Positions 20,802-28,056 of a stretch of DNA of 40,313 nt are shown here, piece by piece. Every line of letters begins with the position of its first letter. Within the stretch, counting starts at the first letter, position 1. The DNA lies in IMG/VR virus record IMGVR_UViG_3300009285_002217, positions 1 to 40,313 of that record; one strand, 5' to 3'. The stretch is from a virus. Below the pieces are notes generated by a model. The model did not search any database, was not told the DNA's origin, and was given only the letters and a program-made list of their open reading frames with translations. A program made the position numbers and the translations under genes.

Positions 20802-21785
20802 TTGACTACTCAGACCGTAACTCCCACAGACGAAGAACCCCTAGCGCCAGCACCGGCTCCAGAGGAAGAGGCTCTCGCTGAAGAGGTAGCGCCCGAAGCA
20901 GCGCCGCCGGAAGGCGAGGAAGCTGGAACTCACGAAGAGGAAGCCGACCCCAGGGCGCAGGTCAAGGACGCGCTCCAGACGCTCCTTGCCGAAGACCCCG
21001 ACCTCGCCAAAGAGCTAGGGATCAAGGCCCCCGAAGAGGAGCAGCTACCTCCCGACGAAGCGCTCCATCAGCGCGAGTACGGCCTGAACCAACGCGAGCG
21101 CCAGGCGGCGCTCCAAGGCTATCAGGGCGCGCTTCAGGCGTACCAACCGAAACGGGCTGCTGGTGCCATCCTGGCCAAGCTTCAGGGGCTAGAGACACAA
21201 GCCCGCAACTCGCTCAGGCAGGCCACTCAGGCGAAGGACGCTGGGGGCTACCCCGTCGAACTCGACGCTGACAGGGTGCCGCTGGGCGACCCGAATAAGG
21301 TGGCGGCAGACGTGGAATACTACGTCACCGAGGCGCAGAAAGCCGCGTTCGCCTACGCCTACACCCACTCCCGCAACGAAATCCTGGACATCCTCGAAGC
21401 CAGTCCTGAGCACCGCTCTCTCAATGCAGATGAGCGCGGGGCGCGTGATTGGCTGCTGAGTGGTAAGGCCACGGACGAACAGGGGCAGCCGCTCAGCCCC
21501 GCTTCTATTGGCGGCCTACTCGCTCTCGTCTATCTGGAAGCTGCCCGGCGCAACGCGCCGGAGACGGTGACGAAGAAGGCGAAGGCGGATGCAGAGAAAG
21601 AGGCGAAGGTGCTGGAGGCGCGGATGCTCTTGGTGCAAATCGCCAAGGGATCGGCGAATGGGGCCAAGCTGGCGGGAGGGGGCAAAGGGCCGCGTAGCAG
21701 GGAACAGGAAGACAAGATGCTACTCGACCCGGAGACGCCAATTTCAACCATCAAGGAAATCATGGCCCGTAGGGCCTCAAGCTAA
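20802..21785 (+). CDS. Scaffolding protein (TTG start)
   Basis: A 327-residue protein directly before the capsid gene. Its N-terminal 60 residues are a disordered Glu/Ala/Pro-rich acidic stretch. The middle is helical and Gln-rich, and the end is basic (KGPRSREQEDKML) and short, typical of phage scaffolds that line the prohead and bind the capsid through a charged C-terminal helix. The only start giving the full N-terminus is TTG 20802, right after a perfect hairpin whose loop carries the likely SD. Weak initiation may help set the scaffold-to-capsid ratio. Confidence 0.65.
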   Translation: MTTQTVTPTDEEPLAPAPAPEEEALAEEVAPEAAPPEGEEAGTHEEEADPRAQVKDALQTLLAEDPDLAKELGIKAPEEEQLPPDEALHQREYGLNQRERQAALQGYQGALQAYQPKRAAGAILAKLQGLETQARNSLRQATQAKDAGGYPVELDADRVPLGDPNKVAADVEYYVTEAQKAAFAYAYTHSRNEILDILEASPEHRSLNADERGARDWLLSGKATDEQGQPLSPASIGGLLALVYLEAARRNAPETVTKKAKADAEKEAKVLEARMLLVQIAKGSANGAKLAGGGKGPRSREQEDKMLLDPETPISTIKEIMARRASS

Positions 21786-21795
21786 GGAGTAAACG

Positions 21796-22680
21796 ATGGC
21801 AGGGGAAACAAGCACTGGCTCTCTGACCAGCGCTCTGCCGAGTATCGTCGCGCAGGCGCGGCTGATCCGAGAGTACGAAGGAACCTGGATGCGAACATGC
21901 GACGTTCAGAAGCAGACCCCTAACACGGGTCTGAACTGGACGGAGTTCTCGCTGAACCAGATCAACAAGCAGACCATCACGGAGACCACGGACAACCGGA
22001 ACTACCAGACGCTCTCCGGGCAGCTCCTCTCGACGGAGCCGCAGTTGTCCCAGGTGATCATCAAGATCACGGACAAGACCTACCGGAAGCTCGCCTCGGT
22101 GGTCACGGCCAAGTTCGGCTCCCTCTGCGGCAACGCTATGAAGCGGGGCGAGGACGAGGACTACCTGGCGCTGTTCTCCAGCTTCGGCACGGGTGCCTCG
22201 CCGGGCACGGGCAACCCGATCTCGTTCGGCCACATCTCGGCGGCGGTCAACCGCGCACGTTCCAACGTCACGGAGCCGAGCAACGCGGAAGTCTTCACAG
22301 TCCTGCACGGGTATGGCATCTACGACCTCCAGAACGAAATCCTCGCTGGAGTCGGCACCTACACCGTCCAGAACGGGCTGACCGAGGAGATGTACCGCAA
22401 GGGCTTCGCTGGCAGCGTCGCGGATTCCAATGTCTACGTCGATGGCAACATGACTGTGGACTCGACTCCAGACGCGAACGGTGCGACCCACACGCGGGAT
22501 GGTGTTGTCGCTTGCAGAGGCATGGCGATCAAGACCGAGAAGGACCGCGACATCTACTTCGGCGGCGGTGCCGATGTCGTGTCGATGGTCAGTGAGTACA
22601 GCTTCATCGAACGGACAAGCGCAGGGAGCCAGGTCTTTGCCTACCGGCACCTCCACGACGCAACCGCGCCGACCTCGTAG
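21796..22680 (+). CDS. Major capsid protein (HK97-like fold expected)
   Basis: A 294-residue protein with a GGAGTAA site before ATG 21796, ten bases after the scaffold. Its composition is that of a capsid: few Cys, many Thr/Asn/Gly. It has the segments expected of this class, including QTPNTGLNWTEFSLNQI, TDKTYRKLASVVTAKFGSLCG and a late VVACRGMAIKTEKDRDIYF region. Position after the scaffold and the putative promoter at 20720 support the call. Fold family is inferred, not matched. Confidence 0.75.
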   Translation: MAGETSTGSLTSALPSIVAQARLIREYEGTWMRTCDVQKQTPNTGLNWTEFSLNQINKQTITETTDNRNYQTLSGQLLSTEPQLSQVIIKITDKTYRKLASVVTAKFGSLCGNAMKRGEDEDYLALFSSFGTGASPGTGNPISFGHISAAVNRARSNVTEPSNAEVFTVLHGYGIYDLQNEILAGVGTYTVQNGLTEEMYRKGFAGSVADSNVYVDGNMTVDSTPDANGATHTRDGVVACRGMAIKTEKDRDIYFGGGADVVSMVSEYSFIERTSAGSQVFAYRHLHDATAPTS

Positions 22681-22693
22681 CGAGCTGTACATC

Positions 22694-22723
22694 TCTGATG
22701 AGCAAGGAGACTTGCGCCTCAGA
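22694..22723 (+). other. Intergenic two-tier hairpin after the capsid gene
   Basis: TCTGA (22694-22698) with TCAGA (22719-22723) encloses GCAAG-GAGA-CTTGC (22702-22715) with a GNRA loop. There is no T-run, so it is more likely an mRNA stabiliser or processing site than a terminator. Confidence 0.45.
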
Positions 22724-22744
22724 GGAAGCGTAGGAGAACCAAGC

Positions 22745-22963
22745 ATGGAGCATCAGGACATCGCAGACCTGATCCTGGCTGGAGATGTTGACGCGGCGAA
22801 AGCGATCATCGCGCAGCGCGTGGCGAAGCGCGGCATCTCCGGCCACGACCAGCAGACGCTACAGGCGTTGCTGAACAACGCTCAGCCCGAAGTCGCCGCT
22901 GAGGAAGCGGTCGCCGAGGTCGCTGAGGAAGAGGCTCTCGCAGATGCGGAGGAGCCTTCCTAG
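22745..22963 (+). CDS. Small acidic protein after the capsid
   Basis: TAGGAG precedes ATG 22745. The 72-residue protein has a folded helical half (IADLILAGDVDAAKAIIAQRV) and a strongly acidic Ala/Glu C-terminal tail (residues 47-72). It might be a head-completion or capsid-binding protein; no family recognised. Confidence 0.5.
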   Translation: MEHQDIADLILAGDVDAAKAIIAQRVAKRGISGHDQQTLQALLNNAQPEVAAEEAVAEVAEEEALADAEEPS

Positions 22964-22968
22964 TGTTT

Positions 22969-22986
22969 CATGGTCTTCGGGCCGTG
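22969..22986 (+). other. UUCG-capped hairpin
   Basis: CATGGTC-TTCG-GGCCGTG forms seven pairs, two of them G-U, capped by a UUCG loop between two head genes. There is no T-run after it. Confidence 0.4.
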
Positions 22987-23013
22987 GAAGGAATCCATTA
23001 GGAGGAGACAACA

Positions 23014-23754
23014 ATGCCACAGGGACTACTCCCGTATTTCCGTCACGACTTCTTGGGGTCGAACGGCGACGCCGCTTCGCTGGTGCCTATTCAGGCGTTC
23101 GGCGTTAACACAGAGACCTACGCGGCCACCACAGACGAGTCGGGCGGCATCCTGGCGCTTGGCACGGCTGCGGCGGACAACGACAACGCAGTGCTTCGGA
23201 TGGGGCCATTCGCTCCCCGCGACGGCACGATCAGCGTCCGCTCCAGGTTCAAGTACTCGAACGTGGACACGTCCGTGTTCTTCGGGTTCTCCGAGACGCT
23301 GGACACGACCACGCCGGTCATGCCCATCGAGTTCGCCACAGGAACTACCCTGACCTGGAACGGCACGGGTGGCATCCTGGGGTTGATCTACGATGTGGAC
23401 GCCACCACCGACGACTTCCGTGCCTGCATGGGAGATGGTGGGGCCGCGATTTCTGACACCGGCACGCTGGGGCATCGGGCCAACGCGACTCTGACCGCTG
23501 ACCAGTGGTTTGAGGCCGAGGTGGTTCTGTACCCCGATGGCTCCGGTGAGTGCTGGTTTGGAGACGCTGGACACGCCAACTCGGCCAACGAGACGCCGCT
23601 GCGGCTGATCAAGCGGTTCACCACCGGCACGCTGCTGACCACGACCGACCTGTTCTTTGCCTGCCTGATGCACGAGAACCGATCAGGCAACGCCCGGACG
23701 CTCGAAGTCGATTACTTCGAGATCAGGGCTGGCCGGGACTGGAGATACAACTAG
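23014..23754 (+). CDS. Beta-rich virion protein, lectin/LamG-like
   Basis: AGGAGGAGA precedes ATG 23014. The 246-residue protein consists of beta strands typical of concanavalin-like jelly rolls: RDGTISVRSRFKYS, SVFFGFSETLD, QWFEAEVVLYPDGSGECWF and ARTLEVDYFEIRAG. Such proteins decorate phage capsids or tails and may bind sugars. It is followed by a hairpin terminator. A similar beta-rich protein lies at 26589. Confidence 0.55.
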   Translation: MPQGLLPYFRHDFLGSNGDAASLVPIQAFGVNTETYAATTDESGGILALGTAAADNDNAVLRMGPFAPRDGTISVRSRFKYSNVDTSVFFGFSETLDTTTPVMPIEFATGTTLTWNGTGGILGLIYDVDATTDDFRACMGDGGAAISDTGTLGHRANATLTADQWFEAEVVLYPDGSGECWFGDAGHANSANETPLRLIKRFTTGTLLTTTDLFFACLMHENRSGNARTLEVDYFEIRAGRDWRYN

Positions 23755-23763
23755 CGAGTGACA

Positions 23764-23785
23764 GGGGCGGGTAGCACCGCCCCTT
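23764..23785 (+). terminator. Terminator-like hairpin
   Basis: GGGGCGG (23764-23770), loop GTAGCA and CCGCCCC (23777-23783) form a perfect GC stem followed by TTAACTCCTTT. The T-run is imperfect, so it may terminate only partly. Confidence 0.6.
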
Positions 23786-23798
23786 AACTCCTTTCACG

Positions 23799-23816
23799 TG
23801 CCGGCCTGATCCGGCA
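23799..23816 (+). other. Hairpin directly before an SD
   Basis: TGCCGG-CCTGAT-CCGGCA is a perfect six-pair stem ending where the AAGGAGG of the next gene begins. It may protect the 5' end or keep the SD open. Confidence 0.45.
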
Positions 23817-23827
23817 AGGAGGAAACA

Positions 23828-24637
23828 ATGCCAGGACGAAGAGGCTTTCGCCGGAGCAACAGCATCGCTTCCGGCGCGAACGTCAACAGCGTGTTGATGT
23901 TCTACGCAGAGGACTTCGCCGCCGGTCGGCTGATCGGCGACGTGCCGCCCTACGTCTTTGACGAGAACGGGCGCATCTCGACCAGCTCCCACAACGGAGC
24001 GGCGATCACCATTCCCGACTCCTACACCTTCGGCGAGGTGTGGGAGCTGCGCTGGACGTTCGCTGAGACGGGGAACTCTACCCGGCGCGGCATCTTCTTG
24101 GAAGTCCGCTCTGGTGTCGCCAACTCCGCAACGATCTCCGGCATGGAGGTCACGGCTCGGCAATCGGCGGCGGTCGCCATCGGCACCCTTGAGGGTATCA
24201 ACGGCAGGGCGAACATCGCTTCGACCACCACGGGGAACATCTCTGCCGCCTTTGGCGTGACGGGAGAGATCAACATCAACAGCTCGGCCTACACCGGCAC
24301 GATTTCATACCAAGCGGGCGTCCGTTCCAAGGTGCAGGTAGAGGACGGCTCAACGCTGACGGCGGGCAACCCCGTGACTCCAGCAGGTTCCTACCTGTTC
24401 TTCGGCCAGCAGGAAGGTGTCTCTGGCCCAGTGGTGAAGATGGCCGCCGTCCTCGGAGCGGCGGCGACCAACCAGTCCAGCGAGTCCTTCGACACCATCC
24501 TCGACACCACAGGCGTCTTGACGACCGTAAGCCAGACCGACCAGGTGCTTCTCTGGAAGTTCCTCAACAGCGCTGGCACGCCCATCTACTTGCGCTACGA
24601 CCAGTCGGGCGGCAACTTCGTGTTCGCTACCAGCTAA
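23828..24637 (+). CDS. Beta-rich structural protein
   Basis: A strong AAGGAGG precedes ATG 23828. The 269-residue protein has a basic N-terminal arm (PGRRGFRRSNS) and then repeated beta strands with Thr/Ser/Gly-rich turns, typical of head-fibre or decoration proteins. Its stop shares a base with the next ATG (TAATG). No family recognised. Confidence 0.5.
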   Translation: MPGRRGFRRSNSIASGANVNSVLMFYAEDFAAGRLIGDVPPYVFDENGRISTSSHNGAAITIPDSYTFGEVWELRWTFAETGNSTRRGIFLEVRSGVANSATISGMEVTARQSAAVAIGTLEGINGRANIASTTTGNISAAFGVTGEININSSAYTGTISYQAGVRSKVQVEDGSTLTAGNPVTPAGSYLFFGQQEGVSGPVVKMAAVLGAAATNQSSESFDTILDTTGVLTTVSQTDQVLLWKFLNSAGTPIYLRYDQSGGNFVFATS

Positions 24638-25332
24638 TGAAGGCGACGCTGTACGTGTTCGCGTATGCAGGGCTTTCGGGGGACACGCACATCTCGGTTA
24701 GCCGGGAGGCGCGTGTCTGGCCCGACCTCATTCATGGCGTTGTCAAGGACGATGCCCTGATCGAGCGGGCGCGGAGCAAGGCAGCGTCTCATTTCCTGAT
24801 CGACAAAGACGCTGGTGACGTGATGCTCATGGTGGATCACGACATCTCCTGGGAGCACGGCGACCTGCGCTATCTCGCTGAGAAGTGCGCCGAGACAGGC
24901 GGCATCGTGGCGGGCCTCTACCCGAAGCGCTCCTTCAAGGAAGGAGTGCGCGGTATGACCTTCCGCATGGACGAGCCCTGCCGCTTCGTCATGGGAGAGG
25001 ACAGGCTGATCCCCGCCACCTACGTCTCAGCGGGGTTCATGGCAATCCACCGGAACGTCGTGGAGTACGTGGCGAGGGATATGCATCCCGTCATCCAGGG
25101 CTTCTACCCGATGTTTCTGCCGATGGTCGTGGACACCGAGCACGGCCATGAGCACCTGTCCGAGGACTGGGCCTTCTGCGAACGGGCGCGGGGGATGCCG
25201 ATCCACATCGCGCCCAAGCCCAAACTCCAGCACGAAGGGCAGTTCAAGTACCGGATGCAGGACTCACTCACTGAGCCTCCCGGCTTGGTGGACGTAGAGA
25301 TCACGCACAACTCAGCGAGGGTACTGGTATGA
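24637..25332 (+). CDS. Glycosyltransferase-like protein (GT-A fold)
   Basis: A 231-residue protein with an early strand and helix and a MLMVDHDISWE motif (DHD at residues 67-69), a DxD-type metal and nucleotide-sugar site. GGIVAGLYPKRSF, an AGFMAIHRNVVEYV segment and SEDWAFCERAR near residues 174-184 follow, as in small GT-A glycosyltransferases carried by phages. It would transfer a sugar to a protein, DNA base or cell-surface glycan. Location inside the virion operon and stop-start coupling on both sides favour a virion target, but that is inference. Confidence 0.65.
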   Translation: MKATLYVFAYAGLSGDTHISVSREARVWPDLIHGVVKDDALIERARSKAASHFLIDKDAGDVMLMVDHDISWEHGDLRYLAEKCAETGGIVAGLYPKRSFKEGVRGMTFRMDEPCRFVMGEDRLIPATYVSAGFMAIHRNVVEYVARDMHPVIQGFYPMFLPMVVDTEHGHEHLSEDWAFCERARGMPIHIAPKPKLQHEGQFKYRMQDSLTEPPGLVDVEITHNSARVLV

Positions 25333-25535
25333 ACATCTACGAGCTGTACGGACGGCAGACTGAGCAGATAGCGCAGTTGCAGCAGTATTTCACTGCGACC
25401 CAGCAGGGGCTCCGCGATCTGCGCGACGGCAAGGCTCTGCCGTCCCAGCTCGTCGTGACGGACACGGGATGGGAGTTCAGCCCAGCCGAGGAAGTCGCAG
25501 CGCCGACGCCAATCCGCGAGGAAGCGGAGGTCTGA
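25329..25535 (+). CDS. Hypothetical small protein
   Basis: ATG 25329 overlaps the glycosyltransferase stop as ATGA. The 68-residue product is a Gln-rich helix (RQTEQIAQLQQYFTATQQGL) with a polar tail. Its TGA shares a base with the next ATG. Function unknown. Confidence 0.5.
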   Translation: MNIYELYGRQTEQIAQLQQYFTATQQGLRDLRDGKALPSQLVVTDTGWEFSPAEEVAAPTPIREEAEV

Positions 25536-26026
25536 TGCACATCGTCACCGATCACATCTGGCCCGACGAAGGCTGTCACGGCCTCATGGAGGGTCCGCGT
25601 CTCAGGTCGTTCCCAGGCGGGAGCGCCTCATGGCGCTGGATACAGCAGGTCTTCGTCGTGCGCGGTGACAACATCGCCAAGTACGAGACGGACTTCGGCC
25701 CAGCCGAGGACTTCCCCGACGCCACGGAGACGATCTACCCCAGTTTCGGCGAGAACTCGGTAGCGCAGTTGCAGGAGATGGCCGAGCGAGACCGGCACAG
25801 CGACAAGTGGGCCAAACGCCGCCGCGAGATCAGGGCCGAGAGCACGTTGCTCCAGGACATTGCACGCCAGATAGAGGAGCGCCACGAGTTTGTTCACAAC
25901 CGGAGCGCCTTCGGTCCGCTCGTGACCGTACAGCGCAACGCGCCGGTTTCATACCAGGGAACCATGAGGAAGTTCAAGGAGAAACGGAATGGCCATCACG
26001 ATCCAAGACGTTCAGCGGGCACGTGA
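25535..26026 (+). CDS. Hypothetical protein
   Basis: ATG 25535 is set by the TGATG overlap. The 163-residue product has an N-terminal DHIWPDEGCHG segment, a beta-rich part around WRWIQQVFVVRG and a long charged helix (KWAKRRREIRAESTLLQDIARQIEERHEF). The Arg/Lys-rich C-terminus overlaps the next gene by 38 bases. No family recognised. Confidence 0.5.
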   Translation: MHIVTDHIWPDEGCHGLMEGPRLRSFPGGSASWRWIQQVFVVRGDNIAKYETDFGPAEDFPDATETIYPSFGENSVAQLQEMAERDRHSDKWAKRRREIRAESTLLQDIARQIEERHEFVHNRSAFGPLVTVQRNAPVSYQGTMRKFKEKRNGHHDPRRSAGT

Positions 26027-26576
26027 CCTCAAGGCTGAGATAAGCGAACTGACCGCTGAAGACCAGGGGGAGGTGATCTTCATCTCGCCCAACCAGCCGG
26101 GCCGCAGGCCGGAGACGATCTACTCCATGCGGGACGGCGAGCCGATCACGATGCCGCTGTACCTGGCCAAGCAGGCGCTCCAGGTCAAGAAGGAAGGTGG
26201 GGGCTTCGCGTTCACATCCCACAAAGAACAGGCCCCGGAGTACAAGCTGGGCGACGTGAAGTGCTTTCTTCATCCAGAGAGCGTAGAGCGCACATCCGGC
26301 CTGCTGGAAGCGGCGGGTATCGCGGCGAAGACGTGTGCTTCGGCTCACCTTGCCAGCAAGTACGCGATGCAGGAAGTGGCTAAGAGCAAGCACAAGAAGG
26401 AATGGGCTGCGTACCAGGAGTACCTGCGTGAGCAGCGCGAGGCAGGCGACCGCGCCGAGCGGCGCACCCAGACCGAGGCGATGCTGGCGATGGCTGGTCG
26501 GAGCGTCGGCGCGAAGGTGTGCAAGAACTGTGGGAAGCCCATCGAAGGAAAACTGGCTGACCATGGCTGCGAGTAA
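25989..26576 (+). CDS. Hypothetical protein with C-terminal zinc site
   Basis: AAGGAG precedes ATG 25989. The 195-residue protein has a beta-rich middle (EVIFISPNQPGRRPETIYSMRD), an EYKLGDVKCFLHPES segment with a conserved-looking Cys/His pair, a charged helix and a final VCKNCGKPIEG...HGCE zinc-ribbon-like end. I know similar layouts in environmental phage head-tail regions but no named family. Confidence 0.5.
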   Translation: MAITIQDVQRARDLKAEISELTAEDQGEVIFISPNQPGRRPETIYSMRDGEPITMPLYLAKQALQVKKEGGGFAFTSHKEQAPEYKLGDVKCFLHPESVERTSGLLEAAGIAAKTCASAHLASKYAMQEVAKSKHKKEWAAYQEYLREQREAGDRAERRTQTEAMLAMAGRSVGAKVCKNCGKPIEGKLADHGCE

Positions 26577-26588
26577 AGGAGAAGGACA

Positions 26589-27326
26589 ATGACGACGGAA
26601 CTGTCCCTGCCAAGGGGACATGGCGTTGTCCGAGTGGGCCACAACCTACGGCACCACGTCACCGATCCGCTTCACTGGGCGACCGAGCCGGGGACTGACT
26701 TCTGGCTCCTGGCCCAGAACGCGGAACAGCTCACGGCAGAGGGCGGCGTTCTCATAGAGAATGCTGGCTGGACGACGACCACGCTGGCGCACAGCTCGCC
26801 GACAGGCGGCGACCTGCTGTCGAGCGCGACGGTGGGGACGCCCAACTCGTTCCTACTTGGGGCCGACACCGACCTCTTGCAGTCGCCCACGATCTTCGGA
26901 GACTACGCGCATGGGCTCCAGGCGGGACAATTCCTGGGGCACTACCCGACAAAGCTGATCGTGGAAGTCTTCGCCGCGTTCACAACGCACTCCGCGAATG
27001 AGACGCGCACGGGGTTCGGGCTCACCGAGGCGGGAGGTACATCGGGCACCGCTGCCGATGCGATGGCCTGGATACACACTGACGGCACGAGTTTCACGAT
27101 CCGCAGCGCCGCCGACTCCGATGCGGGATCGGCTGACAACGCGACATTTCACCAGTTCAGGATCGTCTGCACGGTGGGCACGACCGACGCTATCGAGTGG
27201 TTCATCGACGGCACGAGTCAGGGCAAGATGGACGTACAGGCTGCGCTCTGGCCGTGTTCGTTTGGTGCATACTCCAGCACCACGAACAGGATCAGCCTAG
27301 CGTGGTGTCATATTTACTATGAATGA
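26589..27326 (+). CDS. Beta-rich lectin-like tail or decoration protein
   Basis: AAGGAGAAGG precedes ATG 26589. The 245-residue protein has a concanavalin-like strand pattern (LIVEVFAAF, TRTGFGLTEAGG, HQFRIVCTV, IEWFIDGTSQGKMD, ISLAWCHIYYE). It is probably exposed on the virion and may bind glycans. The 3' end overlaps the convergent HNH gene by 35 bases. Confidence 0.5.
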   Translation: MTTELSLPRGHGVVRVGHNLRHHVTDPLHWATEPGTDFWLLAQNAEQLTAEGGVLIENAGWTTTTLAHSSPTGGDLLSSATVGTPNSFLLGADTDLLQSPTIFGDYAHGLQAGQFLGHYPTKLIVEVFAAFTTHSANETRTGFGLTEAGGTSGTAADAMAWIHTDGTSFTIRSAADSDAGSADNATFHQFRIVCTVGTTDAIEWFIDGTSQGKMDVQAALWPCSFGAYSSTTNRISLAWCHIYYE

Positions 27327-27768
27327 TTCGGGAAGCGCGTTTCGCTTTTCGCTCCCTGTCTCGATGGCAGGTGCGACAAATTCTCGAACCTCGTTTCGAG
27401 ATACGAGTGTTGGCTTCATCGAACGAATGGCCGCGCTTGCATGCCGTTTGCACGAAACGTTCGGCTGGGCGGCCAACTCCGCGCTGCATGTTCTCGCGGC
27501 TAGTGACTTCCTCAAGATGCCTTGGGTTCTGGCACGGGGGAAAGCGGCACAAATGGTCGAGATGTTTCCCTGTGGCTGGCCAGCGTCCATGTTCAAGAAA
27601 GAAGGCCACGCGGTGAGATGGTTCAGGACGATGCTTCGCCTGGACGTAGATGTGCCCATAGCCGGAATCATCACGACTTCCGATCCAGGGCCAACATTCA
27701 TCCGGCCCGCGCTTATCAACCTTTGGCCAGTAACGCTCTTCAAGTCTCTTTGGGCGTGGGCCTTTCAT
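27292..27768 (-). CDS. HNH homing endonuclease-like protein
   Basis: A 158-residue minus-strand protein with CWPWIG, DDSGYGHIYV, SHRVAF and HLDHLCRFPPCQNPRHLEEVT (residues 69-89): the His-Asp-His and Asn-Pro-x-His pattern of HNH_3-type free-standing endonucleases. A C-terminal CKRGHSFDEAN...CRTCHRDRERKAKR DNA-binding finger completes the usual layout. It is oriented against the tail operon, is less GC-rich than its surroundings and has its own extended -10, all signs of a mobile insertion. The start chosen, 27768, lies six bases after that -10. Confidence 0.8.
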   Translation of the reverse strand: MKGPRPKRLEERYWPKVDKRGPDECWPWIGSRDDSGYGHIYVQAKHRPEPSHRVAFFLEHGRWPATGKHLDHLCRFPPCQNPRHLEEVTSRENMQRGVGRPAERFVQTACKRGHSFDEANTRISKRGSRICRTCHRDRERKAKRASRIIHSKYDTTLG

Positions 27769-27774
27769 GGGCTC

Positions 27775-27783
27775 ATTGTAACA
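27775..27783 (-). promoter_or_regulatory. Extended -10 promoter of the HNH gene
   Basis: TGTTACAAT on the minus strand matches TGnTAcAAT. The HNH ATG is six bases further on, again suggesting a leaderless message. No -35 is visible. Confidence 0.45.
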
Positions 27784-27808
27784 CATTGGTACGAGTAGGA
27801 GGAAGAAC

Positions 27809-27937
27809 ATGGCACGCAAGACAGGTGGAAGCAAGTCGGCGAAGATGCCGATGCACAAGATGCCCGGCGGCCACATGATGCCGGGGATGCCGATGAAGGG
27901 CATGGGTGGCAAGAAGGCCAGCGGCAAGAAGAAGTAG
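27809..27937 (+). CDS. Met/Gly/Lys-rich 42-residue protein
   Basis: AGGAGGAAG precedes ATG 27809. The peptide is basic at both ends with a centre of Met-Pro-Gly repeats (HKMPGGHMMPGMPMKGMGG). Tiny basic Met-rich proteins occur in the head-tail regions of several environmental phages. It may bind nucleic acid or the virion; function unknown. Confidence 0.55.
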   Translation: MARKTGGSKSAKMPMHKMPGGHMMPGMPMKGMGGKKASGKKK

Positions 27938-27939
27938 CC

Positions 27940-28056
27940 ATGCCCGGCAAGTCGGTGAAGAACTGGCCGAAGTACGAGGCCCTGCGCCGCGAGGGCAAGA
28001 GCAAGCAGAGCGCGGCGAAGATCGCCAACGCGAAGCCTGGAGGTAAGCGCAGATAG
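27940..28056 (+). CDS. Small basic DUF7218-like protein
   Basis: ATG 27940 lies two bases after the previous stop. The 38-residue product MPGKSVKNWPKYEALRREG continues with KSKQSAAKIAN and a Gly-Lys-Arg end. It resembles the small conserved proteins grouped as DUF7218 (a PGKS-K...YEALR..G.SK..AA.IAN pattern, from memory). Function unknown. Its TAG overlaps the apparent ATA start of the next gene as ATAG. Confidence 0.6.
   Translation: MPGKSVKNWPKYEALRREGKSKQSAAKIANAKPGGKRR

Noticed and set aside
22696-22723. CTGATGAG followed by a five-pair stem resembles the start of a hammerhead ribozyme core.
   Set aside because: The required GAAA after stem II is missing (GCCTCAGA instead) and no matching stem III with a cleavage site is visible.
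27319-27798. Plus-strand frame of 159 codons over the HNH region.
   Set aside because: It is antisense to the HNH gene, whose motifs are clear, and has no SD or recognisable domain.
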